Origin: Kaistella sp. SH40-3
Lineage (GTDB): Bacteria; Bacteroidota; Bacteroidia; Flavobacteriales; Weeksellaceae
Length of the DNA: 64,000 nt
Direction: 5' to 3'
Assembly: GCF_030686865.1 (NCBI RefSeq)
Contig: NZ_JAQYUS010000002.1
Location: forward strand, 62,001 to 126,000
Part shown: positions 36,358 through 45,753 of the stretch, in pieces
Layout of the letters: each line of letters opens with the position of its first letter
Numbering within the stretch: position 1 is the first letter of the stretch
The notes under the pieces: model-generated
What the model was told of the DNA's origin: nothing
Seen by the model: only the letters and a program-made list of their open reading frames with translations
The model's database searches: none
Position numbers and translations under genes: made by a program

Positions 36358-36924
36358 CTATTGCTTCTGTAAATGCTGTTCTGCTTTTTTCAATAATTTT
36401 ATGAAATCTCTTAATTCAATGGTCTTAAATCCCATGCCAGTTTGATTAAAAGTGGACTGTGGGATTTTCAGATAATGCTCCCAATTTTTTAAAGTTTGAT
36501 TGTAAACACTTCCAACCTCAATATTTGTTGAAGTTAAATATTTGAATTTGGTTTCATTCTCAGGTTTTGTAGAAGTATTTTTTTCCAGTTTTTCTAAAGC
36601 ATCGATAAATTTAGACAAATCCTCTTTTTCCAGAATCGTTGTTTTCTTTGAGATCTGATCGAAGGTTTCGCTGAAAGTCATTAAACCTAAAACCGACAGC
36701 GAAGATTGATTGGAAGTATCTTTCAATGTAATTTTTTCAATGGTCAAACCTTTAAATTCTCCCAGAATAATGATCTCCTTTTCAAGAAGCGTTTGCTTTC
36801 TGTTGTTGAAATTTTGATAGGTTGGCTTTAAAGGATTATTCAGCGTCTCTTTTATAATCGGTGGTTGCGCATTAAATAAAGAAATCGTAATCAATAAGAA
36901 AATAGTAAATAAAAGTCTTTTCAT
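36358..36924 (-). CDS. Secreted protein of unknown function
   Basis: 188 residues with a clear signal peptide (MKRLLFTIFLLITISLFNA). The rest is a mixed alpha/beta sequence with a helical C-terminus (IELRDFIKLLKKAEQHLQKQ). I do not recognise the family. The gene lies in a run of small secreted-protein genes, each with its own 130-250 base gap, so it is probably monocistronic. Confidence 0.7.
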   Translation of the reverse strand: MKRLLFTIFLLITISLFNAQPPIIKETLNNPLKPTYQNFNNRKQTLLEKEIIILGEFKGLTIEKITLKDTSNQSSLSVLGLMTFSETFDQISKKTTILEKEDLSKFIDALEKLEKNTSTKPENETKFKYLTSTNIEVGSVYNQTLKNWEHYLKIPQSTFNQTGMGFKTIELRDFIKLLKKAEQHLQKQ

Positions 36925-37171
36925 AGGATGATTTTTTAGTGAACTAAAATACTAAAAAAAATGTTTTTAAAACTTACTGTGATTATTAAAGATTTGCTGT
37001 TTTTAGAATTTATTCGCGGTTAAATTGTTAATTTAAACACTTTTCTCAAACAGAAAGTGGTTAAAAAACCAGATAAACCTGTACTAATTATTACAATCAT
37101 TTTGCAAAGATATTCTTTGTTAAAGATGGATGAAAATTGTTGAAAGAGATTTCAGCAATTAGGATAATCGT
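36925..37171. other. Intergenic region
   Basis: 247 AT-rich bases upstream of the secreted-protein gene. I see no gene, repeat or convincing terminator in it. Confidence 0.5.
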
Positions 37172-37666
37172 TTATTTAACAAACAGATATTCAATTTCAT
37201 CATCGTCGAGGTCTTTAGTTTTAATAAAATTTAAACGTTCCAAAAGTTGAATTGCAGGAGCATTCTCTTTGGATGTAACCGCACCGATTTTGGTTAATCC
37301 CATCTCGTTAATTCCAAATTCAACTGCAAGTTGAATCGCCGCAGTCATCAACCCATTTCCCCGAAATTCAGGTTTTAGAACACAACCAAGTTCTCCTACT
37401 CCATTTTCGAATCCACGATAATAGCCTAATGTTCCCAATATTTTATTCGTCTTTTTATCTGCAATTCCCCAGTGAATTGATGAGCCATTTTGGTAATCTA
37501 AATTAATTTTGTTCTGCATTTCCGCGGCATCTTCAGTGGTAGAAGCCGGACGGGCATTATAGAAAGATATTTCAACCAGATCTGCGATATCATCTTGCTG
37601 AATATTTCGCAGAACAATAGTATCTGAAATTAACTCTGGGAATTTTTGATAAGGAGGTAAATTCAT
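37172..37666 (-). CDS. GNAT family N-acetyltransferase (RimJ/RimL-like)
   Basis: 164 residues from ATG 37666. A longer in-frame start overlaps the end of rlmF and adds a sequence unlike the family. The acetyl-CoA binding motif is GCVLKPEFRGNGLMTAAIQL, with R-G-N-G-L as the pyrophosphate loop, and the C-terminal LGLTKIGAVTSKENAPAIQL segment is typical of acetyltransferase_3 (RimJ/L) members. It could acetylate an amino group of a protein or small molecule. 32 bases downstream of rlmF, probably the same transcript. Confidence 0.86.
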   Translation of the reverse strand: MNLPPYQKFPELISDTIVLRNIQQDDIADLVEISFYNARPASTTEDAAEMQNKINLDYQNGSSIHWGIADKKTNKILGTLGYYRGFENGVGELGCVLKPEFRGNGLMTAAIQLAVEFGINEMGLTKIGAVTSKENAPAIQLLERLNFIKTKDLDDDEIEYLFVK

Positions 37667-37698
37667 TTTGATTAAATTAAAAATCCAGATAGGAAAGC

Positions 37699-38691
37699 CT
37701 ATTCGCTTATTGATTCCGGCTTCTCTTCTGCCGTTCTCCATCTCGTTTCTCGCCATTCTTTTTGTTCTTCTTTAGATAAGAATGACCAAGCGATAATTCG
37801 ACTTGATTTATTTCCGGTTCCGATGGGAATGGTTTTTACCTGAGCAACTTCCAGTTCATTTAAGGTTTTATAAATCCCTTTTAAGTTCGATTGTTTCGAA
37901 ACTAAAGTGGTAAACCAAAAACAATTTTTAGCAAAGTCCTGACTTTCGATAATCATACTGTGAATGAACTTCGATTCGCCACCTTCGTAAATTAATTCAT
38001 TGCTGATTCCGGCAAAATTCAGTTCAACTTTTACTATTTTTTTACCTGAAAGATTTTTTACTTTTCGGCGACTTCCTTTTTGCGCTTCCTCAGGTGAAGA
38101 ATGAAAAGGCGGATTAGACATCGAGAAATCTATTTTTTCGTCGGTATTTAAAATTCCTTTGAAAAGTGATGTTGAATTTTCCTGTAATCTGATGTCGATT
38201 TTCCCTTCAAGATTTGAATTTGAATTGACAATATTTCTTGCCGATTCCACAGAATCTTCATTGATATCAGACCCAATAAAATTCCAGCCGTACTCTGCAG
38301 CACCGATGATTGGGTAAATACAACTTGCGCCCACACCAATATCTAAAACTGTAATTTTATCTCCTTCGGGCAAATCGCCAAAATTACTTTGACCTAACAA
38401 GTCAGCCATATAATGTAAATAATCTGCTCTACCCGGAATTGGCGGAACCAAATTATCTTCGGGGAAATCCCAGTTTTTAATTCCGTAATAATGATTCAGT
38501 AACGCTTTATTAAGCAATTTAACAGCAACAGGATTTGCGAAATCAACTGATTCTGCGCCATATTTATTCGTGGTAATATGATCTGCTAATTCAGGAACTG
38601 CGATTTTCAAAGCATCTAAATCATATCGTTCCCGATTTTTATTTCGGATATGAAGTCTTACTTTTTCTTGTATATTTTTTTCTGCTGACAT
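37699..38691 (-). CDS. rlmF: 23S rRNA (adenine-1618 N6)-methyltransferase
   Basis: 330 residues from ATG 38691; the 32 codons before it lack homology character. SAM-dependent methyltransferase that modifies A1618 of 23S rRNA. The SAM-binding motif is VLDIGVGASCIYPIIGAAEY and the catalytic N6-adenine motif is NPPFHSS. The opening part (RNKNRERYDLDALKIAVPEL) is the RlmF-specific N-terminal motif. Cytoplasmic. Upstream of the GNAT gene. Confidence 0.95.
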   Translation of the reverse strand: MSAEKNIQEKVRLHIRNKNRERYDLDALKIAVPELADHITTNKYGAESVDFANPVAVKLLNKALLNHYYGIKNWDFPEDNLVPPIPGRADYLHYMADLLGQSNFGDLPEGDKITVLDIGVGASCIYPIIGAAEYGWNFIGSDINEDSVESARNIVNSNSNLEGKIDIRLQENSTSLFKGILNTDEKIDFSMSNPPFHSSPEEAQKGSRRKVKNLSGKKIVKVELNFAGISNELIYEGGESKFIHSMIIESQDFAKNCFWFTTLVSKQSNLKGIYKTLNELEVAQVKTIPIGTGNKSSRIIAWSFLSKEEQKEWRETRWRTAEEKPESISE

Positions 38692-38787
38692 AATTAAAGT
38701 TGATTTTTTTTGATGAAATTTTGATGATTCAAAATCTTCAATTTCGTAAGTGCAAAGAACGAAAAAAGTATTTACGAATCCTAACAA

Positions 38788-39002
38788 ACATGTTTACCAA
38801 TAATTATGTTCACGGATTCAATTAAAACATCTTTTAAATTTATTTAATAAAAGTTGGAATTCACTTTATATTTTCTAATTCATCAAAAAACCAAACCAAG
38901 AAATCGGTGTTAACATGTATAAAATCATATTGACTAAAAATGGTTTTGCAGGAAATAGCGGTAAATTTAAACTTGATTTTTTTAGTACATCACAAAAAAT
39001 AA
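38788..39002. other. Intergenic region left of the inverted repeat
   Basis: 215 AT-rich bases. One possible 47-codon frame (from about 38914) runs into the repeat arm and has no promoter or family support. Nothing else seen. Confidence 0.4.
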
Positions 39003-39153
39003 TTAACCACAAAAGGCACAAAAGTTTTTCCACTTTGAAGATTAAAAAAACCTCGTATTAAAGGTTAAAAAGGGTGAATGCAATAGCGTTCCACTTATTT
39101 TAACTTTAAAAGTATGTTTTTATACTTTCTGTTTTTGTGACTTTTGTGGTTAA
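39003..39153. repeat. Inverted-repeat element (CCACAAAAG family)
   Basis: Left arm 39003-39023 (TTAACCACAAAAGGCACAA...) and right arm 39133-39153 (...GACTTTTGTGGTTAA) match at 20 of 21 positions and enclose about 109 bases. A related pair of arms occurs at 49493-49636, so this looks like a dispersed MITE-like repeat. Confidence 0.65.
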
Positions 39154-39221
39154 AAAATTCAATAATGTTTTTTCTGTCATGTACTAAACTTCAATTTACT
39201 ATCGAAACAAAAACGCTGTTG

Positions 39222-40508
39222 ATGCAAAACAAAAATTCAAATCGCTGGTTCATTGCAATCATGGGAACGTTGCTACAGGTCGTACTCGGAACGGTTTACG
39301 CCTGGAGTTATTTTCAAAAACCAATCATGCTGGAATATGGCTGGACCAACGTGCAAACCATGTGGATCTTTAGTATTGCGATTCTCTTCCTGGGTTTATC
39401 TGCCGCATTAGGTGGATTGATTTTGCCGAAATTTGGTCCACGAAAACTCGCCACAATCGGAGTACTGCTTTACGGCTTTGGATATCTAATAAGTGCGTAT
39501 GCAATGTCGATCAGCAGTTTACCTCTCTTCTATTTTGGCTTCGGCTTTGTTGGCGGAATCGGTTTAGGCTTAGGTTACGTAACGCCTGTCGCCACGGTTT
39601 CGAAATGGTTTCCCGACAAAAAAGGATTTATTACCGGAATGGTCGTCATGGGTTTTGGATTAGGTGCACTCATGATGTCGAAATTTATTGCTCCGATTTT
39701 CATCAAAATAACAGATGGAAATATGGTTCAGACTTTTCTGTACATTTCTTTAGCCCTTCTGCTCATTGGGATTCCCGCAGGTTTATCCATGAAAAATCCA
39801 TCGCCTGGTTTTATTCCTGAAGGATATATCGTTCCTGAAAACAAAAAATTCAATCAAGAAATTGAAAATGAATTAACCTTAAAACAGAGTGTACTTTCTA
39901 AAAAATTCATTGGAATGTGGTTGGTTTTCTTTTTAAACATTTCCGCCGGAATTATGTTTGTCAGCATGCAATCTCCAATGATGCAGGATTTACTTCTTTT
40001 AAAAAATCCGGAAATGAATGTGGAAAATCTTGCAATCGCCGGTGCAACACTCATCGCCATCAGTTCTTTGTTTAATGGAATCGGTAGATTTCTTTGGGGC
40101 GGATTATCGGATAAACTGGGAAGAATACAAGTTTTCCGTTTGCTTTTGGGTTCACAAATAATCGTTTTTATTTTATTGATGTTGACCAGTAATCCTTGGA
40201 TTTTCGGAGTATTAGTCTGCTATATCCTACTCTGCTACGGCGGAGGATTTGGTGCAATGCCGTCGTATATCCTCGATGTTTTTAAGGAAAAATTAATGCC
40301 AGTAATGTATGGTGTTATTTTAACTGCCTGGTCATTTGGTGGAATTGTTGGACCACAAGTCGCTGCTTTTATTCGCGATTCCTACACCACGAATCCAGAA
40401 TTAATTGGCCCAAGAACTTATCTGACCGGAATTATTTTATTGAGTATAGGATTTTTAATTACTTTATTTCTAAGCAATAAAACCATTATTTCAAAAAATA
40501 ATAAATAG
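39222..40508 (+). CDS. MFS transporter, oxalate/formate antiporter (OFA) family-like
   Basis: 428 residues from ATG 39222; the in-frame sequence upstream runs into the repeat arm. Twelve membrane segments. IMGTLLQVVLGTVYAWSYFQ at helix 1 and GIGLGLGYVTPVATVSKWFP at helix 4 are OFA-type hallmarks, as is GRFLWGGLSDKLGRIQVFRL, the loop motif between helices 8 and 9. OFA proteins exchange small organic acids (oxalate/formate, pyruvate, lactate). The substrate cannot be read here. Monocistronic. Confidence 0.9.
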   Translation: MQNKNSNRWFIAIMGTLLQVVLGTVYAWSYFQKPIMLEYGWTNVQTMWIFSIAILFLGLSAALGGLILPKFGPRKLATIGVLLYGFGYLISAYAMSISSLPLFYFGFGFVGGIGLGLGYVTPVATVSKWFPDKKGFITGMVVMGFGLGALMMSKFIAPIFIKITDGNMVQTFLYISLALLLIGIPAGLSMKNPSPGFIPEGYIVPENKKFNQEIENELTLKQSVLSKKFIGMWLVFFLNISAGIMFVSMQSPMMQDLLLLKNPEMNVENLAIAGATLIAISSLFNGIGRFLWGGLSDKLGRIQVFRLLLGSQIIVFILLMLTSNPWIFGVLVCYILLCYGGGFGAMPSYILDVFKEKLMPVMYGVILTAWSFGGIVGPQVAAFIRDSYTTNPELIGPRTYLTGIILLSIGFLITLFLSNKTIISKNNK

Positions 40509-40511
40509 AAT

Positions 40512-42068
40512 TTATTTCCCCAATTCTGCCATATATTTAATGATTGCCAACCTTGAATCAGATCTTAAATCAGTAGAACTTGTAGGAGTTGGATAAATTT
40601 TAATGATGTCTGGATTGTCTTTATTTAAAAAGCCCATATTCGCTTCACCACCCGTCATTAAAAAATCTGCAAGTGCAACATGATAGGATTTTTTCGGATT
40701 GATGGGCGCATCTTTCAAAGTCCACGTTCTTGTTGCTGGATTATAATTGACAGACGATGAATATTGTAGAAATCCTCCGGAACCGACATTATTTCTTCCC
40801 GCTTCTAAAACTTTAGTTAATAAATTTCCGCGCATATCAACTTCCATAATCGCACCACCATAAGGCAAAGTTCGAATAATATCATATTCCGTTACCGGCA
40901 TTTGAAGGACATCATCAACGCGAATTGAACCGGAATTCAGCAATACCACATCCGCAGTAGGAACGGCTTTTTCCATGGCTGAAACTGCAATGCGGGTTAA
41001 ATTTGTTTTGCCGCTGCGAATCATTTCTTCCCGACCATCTAAAGGTTCACCTTCTTCTCGAATGACTCTTTTTGCATTGAAGCCAAGCGCCTCATAATTT
41101 TTTTCACCAATGTCCATCCATTTTTTTACGACCAAAGCCGTCTCAGGATCTTCTACAACGGTCGTATCAATCATTCTCAATTCGGGAACAACAGAAGTAG
41201 TTTTATTTTTCACATCGATGGTGAGGTAATTTACGTAAGCCGACTTTGCGTTTGCATGTGCTTTTGTAATATAAATATCGCCTATTTTTTTAAACTGCAT
41301 ATCATGCTCATGTCCGCCCATAATCAAAGCCAGTCCCGGAAGTCGACGTGCTAAAACACTGTCTTCCTCCACGGCGAGATGGGTAAGCGCAACAACGGCA
41401 TCGCAAGATTCTTTTAATTGATTGTACCATTTTTCAGCAGCCTCAAATTCATCGGTATAAGAGACATAATCTGCTTTATTAAAGGGTAAAGTCAATCCGA
41501 TAAATCCGATTTTTGCTTTGGTACCGTCCTGATCCTGAACTTCCATAATATAAGTTTCCGGGAAAGGCTCTTTACCGGACGAAGTTGTTTTTACAAATGG
41601 AGCGATGCCTGATTTTGTTTTATGAAAAGTATTGGAAGCGACCCAGTTAAACGTTGACTCATTAATCCTGTCCTGAAGTTCTGCTTCTTTAATATCGAAC
41701 TCATGATTTCCAAAAACTGCAAGATCTAACCCGGCAGAATTTAAGGATTCAACCATTTGTTTTCCGCGAATGCTTTTGCCTTCATATTTCAAACTGTTGT
41801 AAACGGACGGACTTAAAAAGTCACCTGCCATTACCATAAAAGTATTAGGATTTTTGGCGAGTTCCTCTTTTTTTAAAGTGGAGACCCGTGCTACTCCGCC
41901 AACCTTGCCACCTTGCATTGGGGCAATTTCATAGACATCATTGATCTGGACAAAAGTGATGGTTATTTTACCATCGTCCACGATTGCATTTGAAGGAATT
42001 GTTACCGTTTTACAGGAAACTAAAACCAAGGCAAGAATTGAAGCGTAGAAAGGAAATCTTGTTTTCAT
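40512..42068 (-). CDS. Bifunctional metallophosphatase/5'-nucleotidase (UshA-like) lipoprotein
   Basis: 518 residues from ATG 42068, chosen because MKTRFPFYASILALVLVSCK is a lipoprotein signal with lipobox LVSC. The calcineurin-like metallophosphatase domain (about 40-270) shows QINDVYEI, MVMAGDFLSP, FGNHEFD, LTHL and GGHEHD metal-binding motifs. The 5'-nucleotidase C-terminal domain (about 310-490) carries LLNSGSIRVDD and RTLPYGGAI. Hydrolyses nucleotides to nucleosides outside the cytoplasm to scavenge phosphate and purines. In the first motif, NDVYE replaces the more usual NDxH. Monocistronic. Confidence 0.94.
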   Translation of the reverse strand: MKTRFPFYASILALVLVSCKTVTIPSNAIVDDGKITITFVQINDVYEIAPMQGGKVGGVARVSTLKKEELAKNPNTFMVMAGDFLSPSVYNSLKYEGKSIRGKQMVESLNSAGLDLAVFGNHEFDIKEAELQDRINESTFNWVASNTFHKTKSGIAPFVKTTSSGKEPFPETYIMEVQDQDGTKAKIGFIGLTLPFNKADYVSYTDEFEAAEKWYNQLKESCDAVVALTHLAVEEDSVLARRLPGLALIMGGHEHDMQFKKIGDIYITKAHANAKSAYVNYLTIDVKNKTTSVVPELRMIDTTVVEDPETALVVKKWMDIGEKNYEALGFNAKRVIREEGEPLDGREEMIRSGKTNLTRIAVSAMEKAVPTADVVLLNSGSIRVDDVLQMPVTEYDIIRTLPYGGAIMEVDMRGNLLTKVLEAGRNNVGSGGFLQYSSSVNYNPATRTWTLKDAPINPKKSYHVALADFLMTGGEANMGFLNKDNPDIIKIYPTPTSSTDLRSDSRLAIIKYMAELGK

Positions 42069-42179
42069 AGGTATTTGTTTGAGATACAAGATATTAATTA
42101 ATAATCAGTCCCACAAATTAAGAATAAAAATGCCCTCTTCATCCTAAAGTCTGCTGGAAAAAAATAATAATTAAAAATT

Positions 42180-42617
42180 TTAATCTAAAGACAATCTTGT
42201 GGTAATGGCAATTCTATTCCAACCATTGATGGCGACAACTGCCATGATTACTGCGGCGAGTTCCTTTGGTGTACATTGTTTTTCGGCCTCTTTGTAAACA
42301 TCGTCTGGGACATGACCGTTTGTAATTAAAGTCATTGCTTCTGTTAAGGCCAGAACTGCTCTTTCCTTTTCTGTAAAAAGTTCGGTATCGCGCCAGGCAT
42401 TTAATAGAAATAATCGCTGTGGTGTTTCTCCAAGTTCGATCGCATCTCTTGTGTGCATATTAATGCAATAGGCACAACCATTCATTTGCGAGGCTCTGGT
42501 TTTAATGAGTTCATAAAGGATTTCATCTAAACCACTTTGCGCAAGATATTTTTCTAAACCAATCATGGCTTCGTAGGCTTTGGGATCTACTTTTGAGACA
42601 TTTATTCTGGGTTCCAT
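42180..42617 (-). CDS. AhpD-like carboxymuconolactone decarboxylase family protein
   Basis: 145 residues. The AhpD catalytic motif is Cys48-Ala-Tyr-Cys51 with His55 (GCAYCINMHTRDAIELGET), which in alkylhydroperoxidases provides disulfide-mediated peroxide reduction. The C-terminal NGWNRIAITTRLS fits the CMD family. Likely a small alkylhydroperoxidase-like detoxifier. Gaps on both sides, so probably monocistronic. Confidence 0.9.
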   Translation of the reverse strand: MEPRINVSKVDPKAYEAMIGLEKYLAQSGLDEILYELIKTRASQMNGCAYCINMHTRDAIELGETPQRLFLLNAWRDTELFTEKERAVLALTEAMTLITNGHVPDDVYKEAEKQCTPKELAAVIMAVVAINGWNRIAITTRLSLD

Positions 42618-42724
42618 TTCTTTATAATTTTAAAATTAAATTTGACCTAACAATTTATTTAAAAGCATAGAAAAAATCAGATTTAGGCTCGGCCTATATC
42701 AATCAATCCTATTAAATAAGGTTT

Positions 42725-43237
42725 TTACTTCAGTTCTATCTCAAAAAAACAAACATTTGCATTTTGATAATGCGCTTGCAATTCAGAAGAATCTTTCAAC
42801 TTTTTCATTCCTAGAAAATTAAAGCCACAATTTTTATAATGGTTGATTAAGCGATCATTTTGTCCGCAGGTATCCATTCTAATGAATTTTTTGTTTTCTT
42901 TTTTACCAAATTCTTTCGACCATTCCGCAATGAGTTTTACGAAATTATTTCCTCTAAATTCCGGATTGGTGGCGATACGATGAATATAGATTGCATCATT
43001 GTTTTCGCGTTCTTCCCAAATTTGTGCATCGTTATAAGTGATTGCCCAAATGCAAGCTATTTTATGGTCGATCACAATTTTGAACTGTCTGTTTTCGACT
43101 ACTTCCGTGGCGATAAAATCTTGGTCAAATTCTGGCCAGACATTTCCGGGAAAAGTGATTTTTTGATAATCGGTTGCGAGTTGATAAAGCCTGAAGATTT
43201 CTGAAATATCATCGAGAGTGCTATTAGTTATAGTCAT
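42725..43237 (-). CDS. GNAT family N-acetyltransferase
   Basis: 170 residues from ATG 43237 (MTITNSTLDD); the 15 codons before it are hydrophobic and basic noise. The acetyl-CoA motif is RIATNPEFRGNNFVKLIAEW, with a Gln/Arg-x-x-Gly-x-x variant (RGNN, the second Gly replaced by Asn), and C-terminal NHYKNCGFNFLGMKKL. Substrate unknown. Convergent or isolated; no operon partner. Confidence 0.85.
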   Translation of the reverse strand: MTITNSTLDDISEIFRLYQLATDYQKITFPGNVWPEFDQDFIATEVVENRQFKIVIDHKIACIWAITYNDAQIWEERENNDAIYIHRIATNPEFRGNNFVKLIAEWSKEFGKKENKKFIRMDTCGQNDRLINHYKNCGFNFLGMKKLKDSSELQAHYQNANVCFFEIELK

Positions 43238-43329
43238 AGAAAGAAATTTTTTATAAATAATTATTTTCTTAAAGATAATCAAACAAAAGATTAACCAAAA
43301 AATGATCGAACTCCAATATCATTAAACAA

Positions 43330-43357
43330 AAAAAGCGACTCTTTCAAATCGCTTTTT
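43330..43357 (-). terminator. Terminator of hemN
   Basis: AAAAAGCGA / TCGCTTTTT stem with a ten-base loop, ending in Ts on the minus strand, directly after the hemN stop. Confidence 0.82.
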
Positions 43358-43360
43358 ACA

Positions 43361-44719
43361 TTATATGGTCATGGAAAAAATCCGGGTTTCGGGCTTGTTT
43401 CGAAGCATTCTTAAATCAAAAGTCATTGCGACATTTCTAGTAAATGCGCGACCTTTGTCTGTGATTTTTATGGTGTTATTTGAAATCTCAACCAATCCAT
43501 CGGCTTGCATTTCTTTTAATGATTCTAAGGCATTTTCGATTTCTGGGAAACTGGTTTGTAAATCCCATGATGTTTCTAAACGGCACATTAAATTTAAAAT
43601 ATGCTGTCTGATTAACAAATCTTCTTCATTCAGAATATGTCCTTTAACAACTGGAATAATTCCATCTTCGACCAGTTTCTGATATTCCTCCACACTCTTA
43701 TTGCTTTGTGCAAAAGCATACCAGGAATCTGAAATCGCCGACATTCCTAAACCAACCATTAATTGTGTTTTGCTGGAGGAATAACCCATGAAGTTACGGT
43801 GAATATCTCCCGAAACCATCGACTGATAAAGATCGTCGTGCGGCAAAGCGAAGTGATCCATTCCTACTTCGATATAACCCAATTCTTCTAATAATTTTTT
43901 TCCGTTTTCATACAATTTCCTTTTTTCTTCGCCACTTGGCAAATCATTTTCATCGAAACCTCGCTGTCCCACCCCTTTAATCCAAGGCACGTGAGCATAA
44001 GAGTAGAACGCCAAACGGTCGGGTTTCAATTCTAAAGTTTTACGAATCGTGTATTCCATTTTCTCCCAAGTATGAAAAGGTAGTCCAAAAACCAAATCGT
44101 GAGAAACGCCTTCGTAGCCAATTTCCCGCGCCATATCTGTCACATTCTTTACATTTTCAAAAGGCTGAATTCTGTTGATGGCTTTCTGAACTTGAAGATC
44201 GTAATCCTGAACACCAAAACTGGCTCTGCGAAAACCTAAATCGTATAAAGTCTGCAAATGTTCTCTGGTCGTATTGTTTGGATGTCCTTCAAATGAAAAT
44301 TGCGGATTCTCGGCGATATCTGCTTTGGCAAAAATACCTTCCAGTAAAATTCTTAAATTTTCAGGCGAGAAAAAAGTCGGTGTTCCACCACCTAAATGCA
44401 ATTCTTTAATTTTTGGAGTTCTGCCAAATAATTTAATATATAAATCCCACTCTTTTAAAACGGATTCCAAATAAGGAGTTTCTACAGAATGTTGTTTCGT
44501 AATTCTTTTGTGGCACGCACAGAATGTACAAAGTTGTTCACAAAATGGCAGGTGAATATAAATTGAAATCCCTTCCGAATCATTGGTTGCATTAAAAGTT
44601 TTAATGACCGACTGCTGCCAAAGTTCACTTGTAAAACTCGCATCGTCCCAAAATGGAACGGTTGGGTAAGAAGTATATCGAGGGCCGGGAATATTGTATT
44701 TATCGATTAAAGAATTCAT
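43361..44719 (-). CDS. hemN: Oxygen-independent coproporphyrinogen III oxidase
   Basis: 452 residues. Radical-SAM enzyme that decarboxylates coproporphyrinogen III in heme synthesis without oxygen. The [4Fe-4S] cysteines are Cys60, Cys64 and Cys67 (LPFCEQLCTFCACHK), and GGGTPTFFS is the SAM-binding segment. The N-terminal PGPRYTSYPTVPFW and the HVPWIKGVGQR motif distinguish true HemN from HemW. A TAAATTTG -7 box (minus, 44777-44784) and a palindrome in the leader (44753-44768) suggest regulated expression. Monocistronic. Confidence 0.96.
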   Translation of the reverse strand: MNSLIDKYNIPGPRYTSYPTVPFWDDASFTSELWQQSVIKTFNATNDSEGISIYIHLPFCEQLCTFCACHKRITKQHSVETPYLESVLKEWDLYIKLFGRTPKIKELHLGGGTPTFFSPENLRILLEGIFAKADIAENPQFSFEGHPNNTTREHLQTLYDLGFRRASFGVQDYDLQVQKAINRIQPFENVKNVTDMAREIGYEGVSHDLVFGLPFHTWEKMEYTIRKTLELKPDRLAFYSYAHVPWIKGVGQRGFDENDLPSGEEKRKLYENGKKLLEELGYIEVGMDHFALPHDDLYQSMVSGDIHRNFMGYSSSKTQLMVGLGMSAISDSWYAFAQSNKSVEEYQKLVEDGIIPVVKGHILNEEDLLIRQHILNLMCRLETSWDLQTSFPEIENALESLKEMQADGLVEISNNTIKITDKGRAFTRNVAMTFDLRMLRNKPETRIFSMTI

Positions 44720-44752
44720 TTATTTCTCAATTTTTTTTATTAAAATCGCTAG

Positions 44753-44784
44753 AATTCCAACTGGAATTTTCTGGTGCAAATTTA
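44753..44784 (-). promoter_or_regulatory. hemN -7 box and leader palindrome
   Basis: Minus-strand TAAATTTG at 44777-44784. Immediately downstream the leader carries AATTCCAACTGGAATT (44753-44768), a perfect palindrome with two central bases, suited either to an operator over the start of transcription or to an mRNA hairpin. Confidence 0.5.
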
Positions 44785-44830
44785 ACTTAAATTAAATGAA
44801 ACCTAAATTCTCTGCGATTGATAAATTTCA

Positions 44831-45751
44831 TCATTGTATTTTTATTTTTCCTACAATCATTTCTCTTTTCTGCTGCAATTTGTAAACTTCATCAGCGAAA
44901 TTTTTTCCCAAATCAATATAAGCTGCTGAATTATAATGCCAAGGATCATCGCCGTAACTGTAGTTTTTAGTACTTCTTACAATGGCTGCATTTTTATCGT
45001 GAGCCGCATATTTTTCTTGAGCATATTGAATTAACTCTCCGGTTTTCCAAACTCGTCCGCTCGGATCTTTTCCAGAGTCTGAAATTTTGCCAATCACTAC
45101 AGGAATATCGGCATCGCGTAAACTCGCCCGGAAACCTTTAAATAAAGTAACCAAATGACCATAATAGTTTTGGGCAATTTCTTCCGTAAAACTTGCGTCA
45201 CCTTCACCTTGCATCCAGATAATTCCGTTCATTACCACTTCTTCATTTTTCTGAAAATCGATTTTATTTAAAGCATTCTGAACCGTTTTTAAATAATGTT
45301 TGAATTGATTCCCACCCGTTTTCCCAAAGTAATCAGAATCCCAACATCCGAAGGGACCACGCGCTAAACTGTCGATTGACGTTCCTTCTCTGGCATATTT
45401 AATCAATGCGATTTTATCTTTCGGGTACAATTCTTTCACTCTTTTTGCAAATGATAATTCAGGACCGAAACGATCTGAGAGTTGATTGGTTTTTCCATCG
45501 GTGTTAAATTGATGACCGTGTCCCGGTTTCAAAACCTCCCACTTTCCTACCCCACCATTGGTTTCATCATCTGCAACGGCTTTACCTTGAAAAATATAAA
45601 CGTCATTAAAGGATTTTAAATCTGAAGGTAAATCTTTGGTAAAACCAAAACCATTCATATTGCTTTGTCCTGCCAAAACGAAGACTCTTATTTTCTGTGA
45701 AAAACCAAATAATGGTACCATCAATAAGAGTAAAAAGTTGATCTTTTTCAT
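44831..45751 (-). CDS. Sialate O-acetylesterase-like (SASA/CE6) secreted esterase
   Basis: 306 residues. Signal peptide MKKINFLLLLMVPLFGFSQ, then an SGNH-type esterase domain. The nucleophile Ser30 is in LAGQSNMNGFG. The conserved Gln/Gly block is MQGEGD, and the catalytic Asp-x-x-His is DPWHYN near residue 275. Family members remove acetyl groups from sialic acid, xylan or other sugars. The upstream YCF48 gene ends two bases before this start, so the two are co-transcribed. Confidence 0.9.
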   Translation of the reverse strand: MKKINFLLLLMVPLFGFSQKIRVFVLAGQSNMNGFGFTKDLPSDLKSFNDVYIFQGKAVADDETNGGVGKWEVLKPGHGHQFNTDGKTNQLSDRFGPELSFAKRVKELYPKDKIALIKYAREGTSIDSLARGPFGCWDSDYFGKTGGNQFKHYLKTVQNALNKIDFQKNEEVVMNGIIWMQGEGDASFTEEIAQNYYGHLVTLFKGFRASLRDADIPVVIGKISDSGKDPSGRVWKTGELIQYAQEKYAAHDKNAAIVRSTKNYSYGDDPWHYNSAAYIDLGKNFADEVYKLQQKREMIVGKIKIQ

Positions 45752-45753
45752 TT

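Noticed and set aside
37667..37756. Longer N-terminus of the GNAT protein
   Set aside because: It overlaps the rlmF coding end by 58 bases and has no family similarity.
39144..39221. Longer N-terminus of the MFS transporter
   Set aside because: It starts from TTG inside the inverted-repeat arm; the family start fits ATG 39222.
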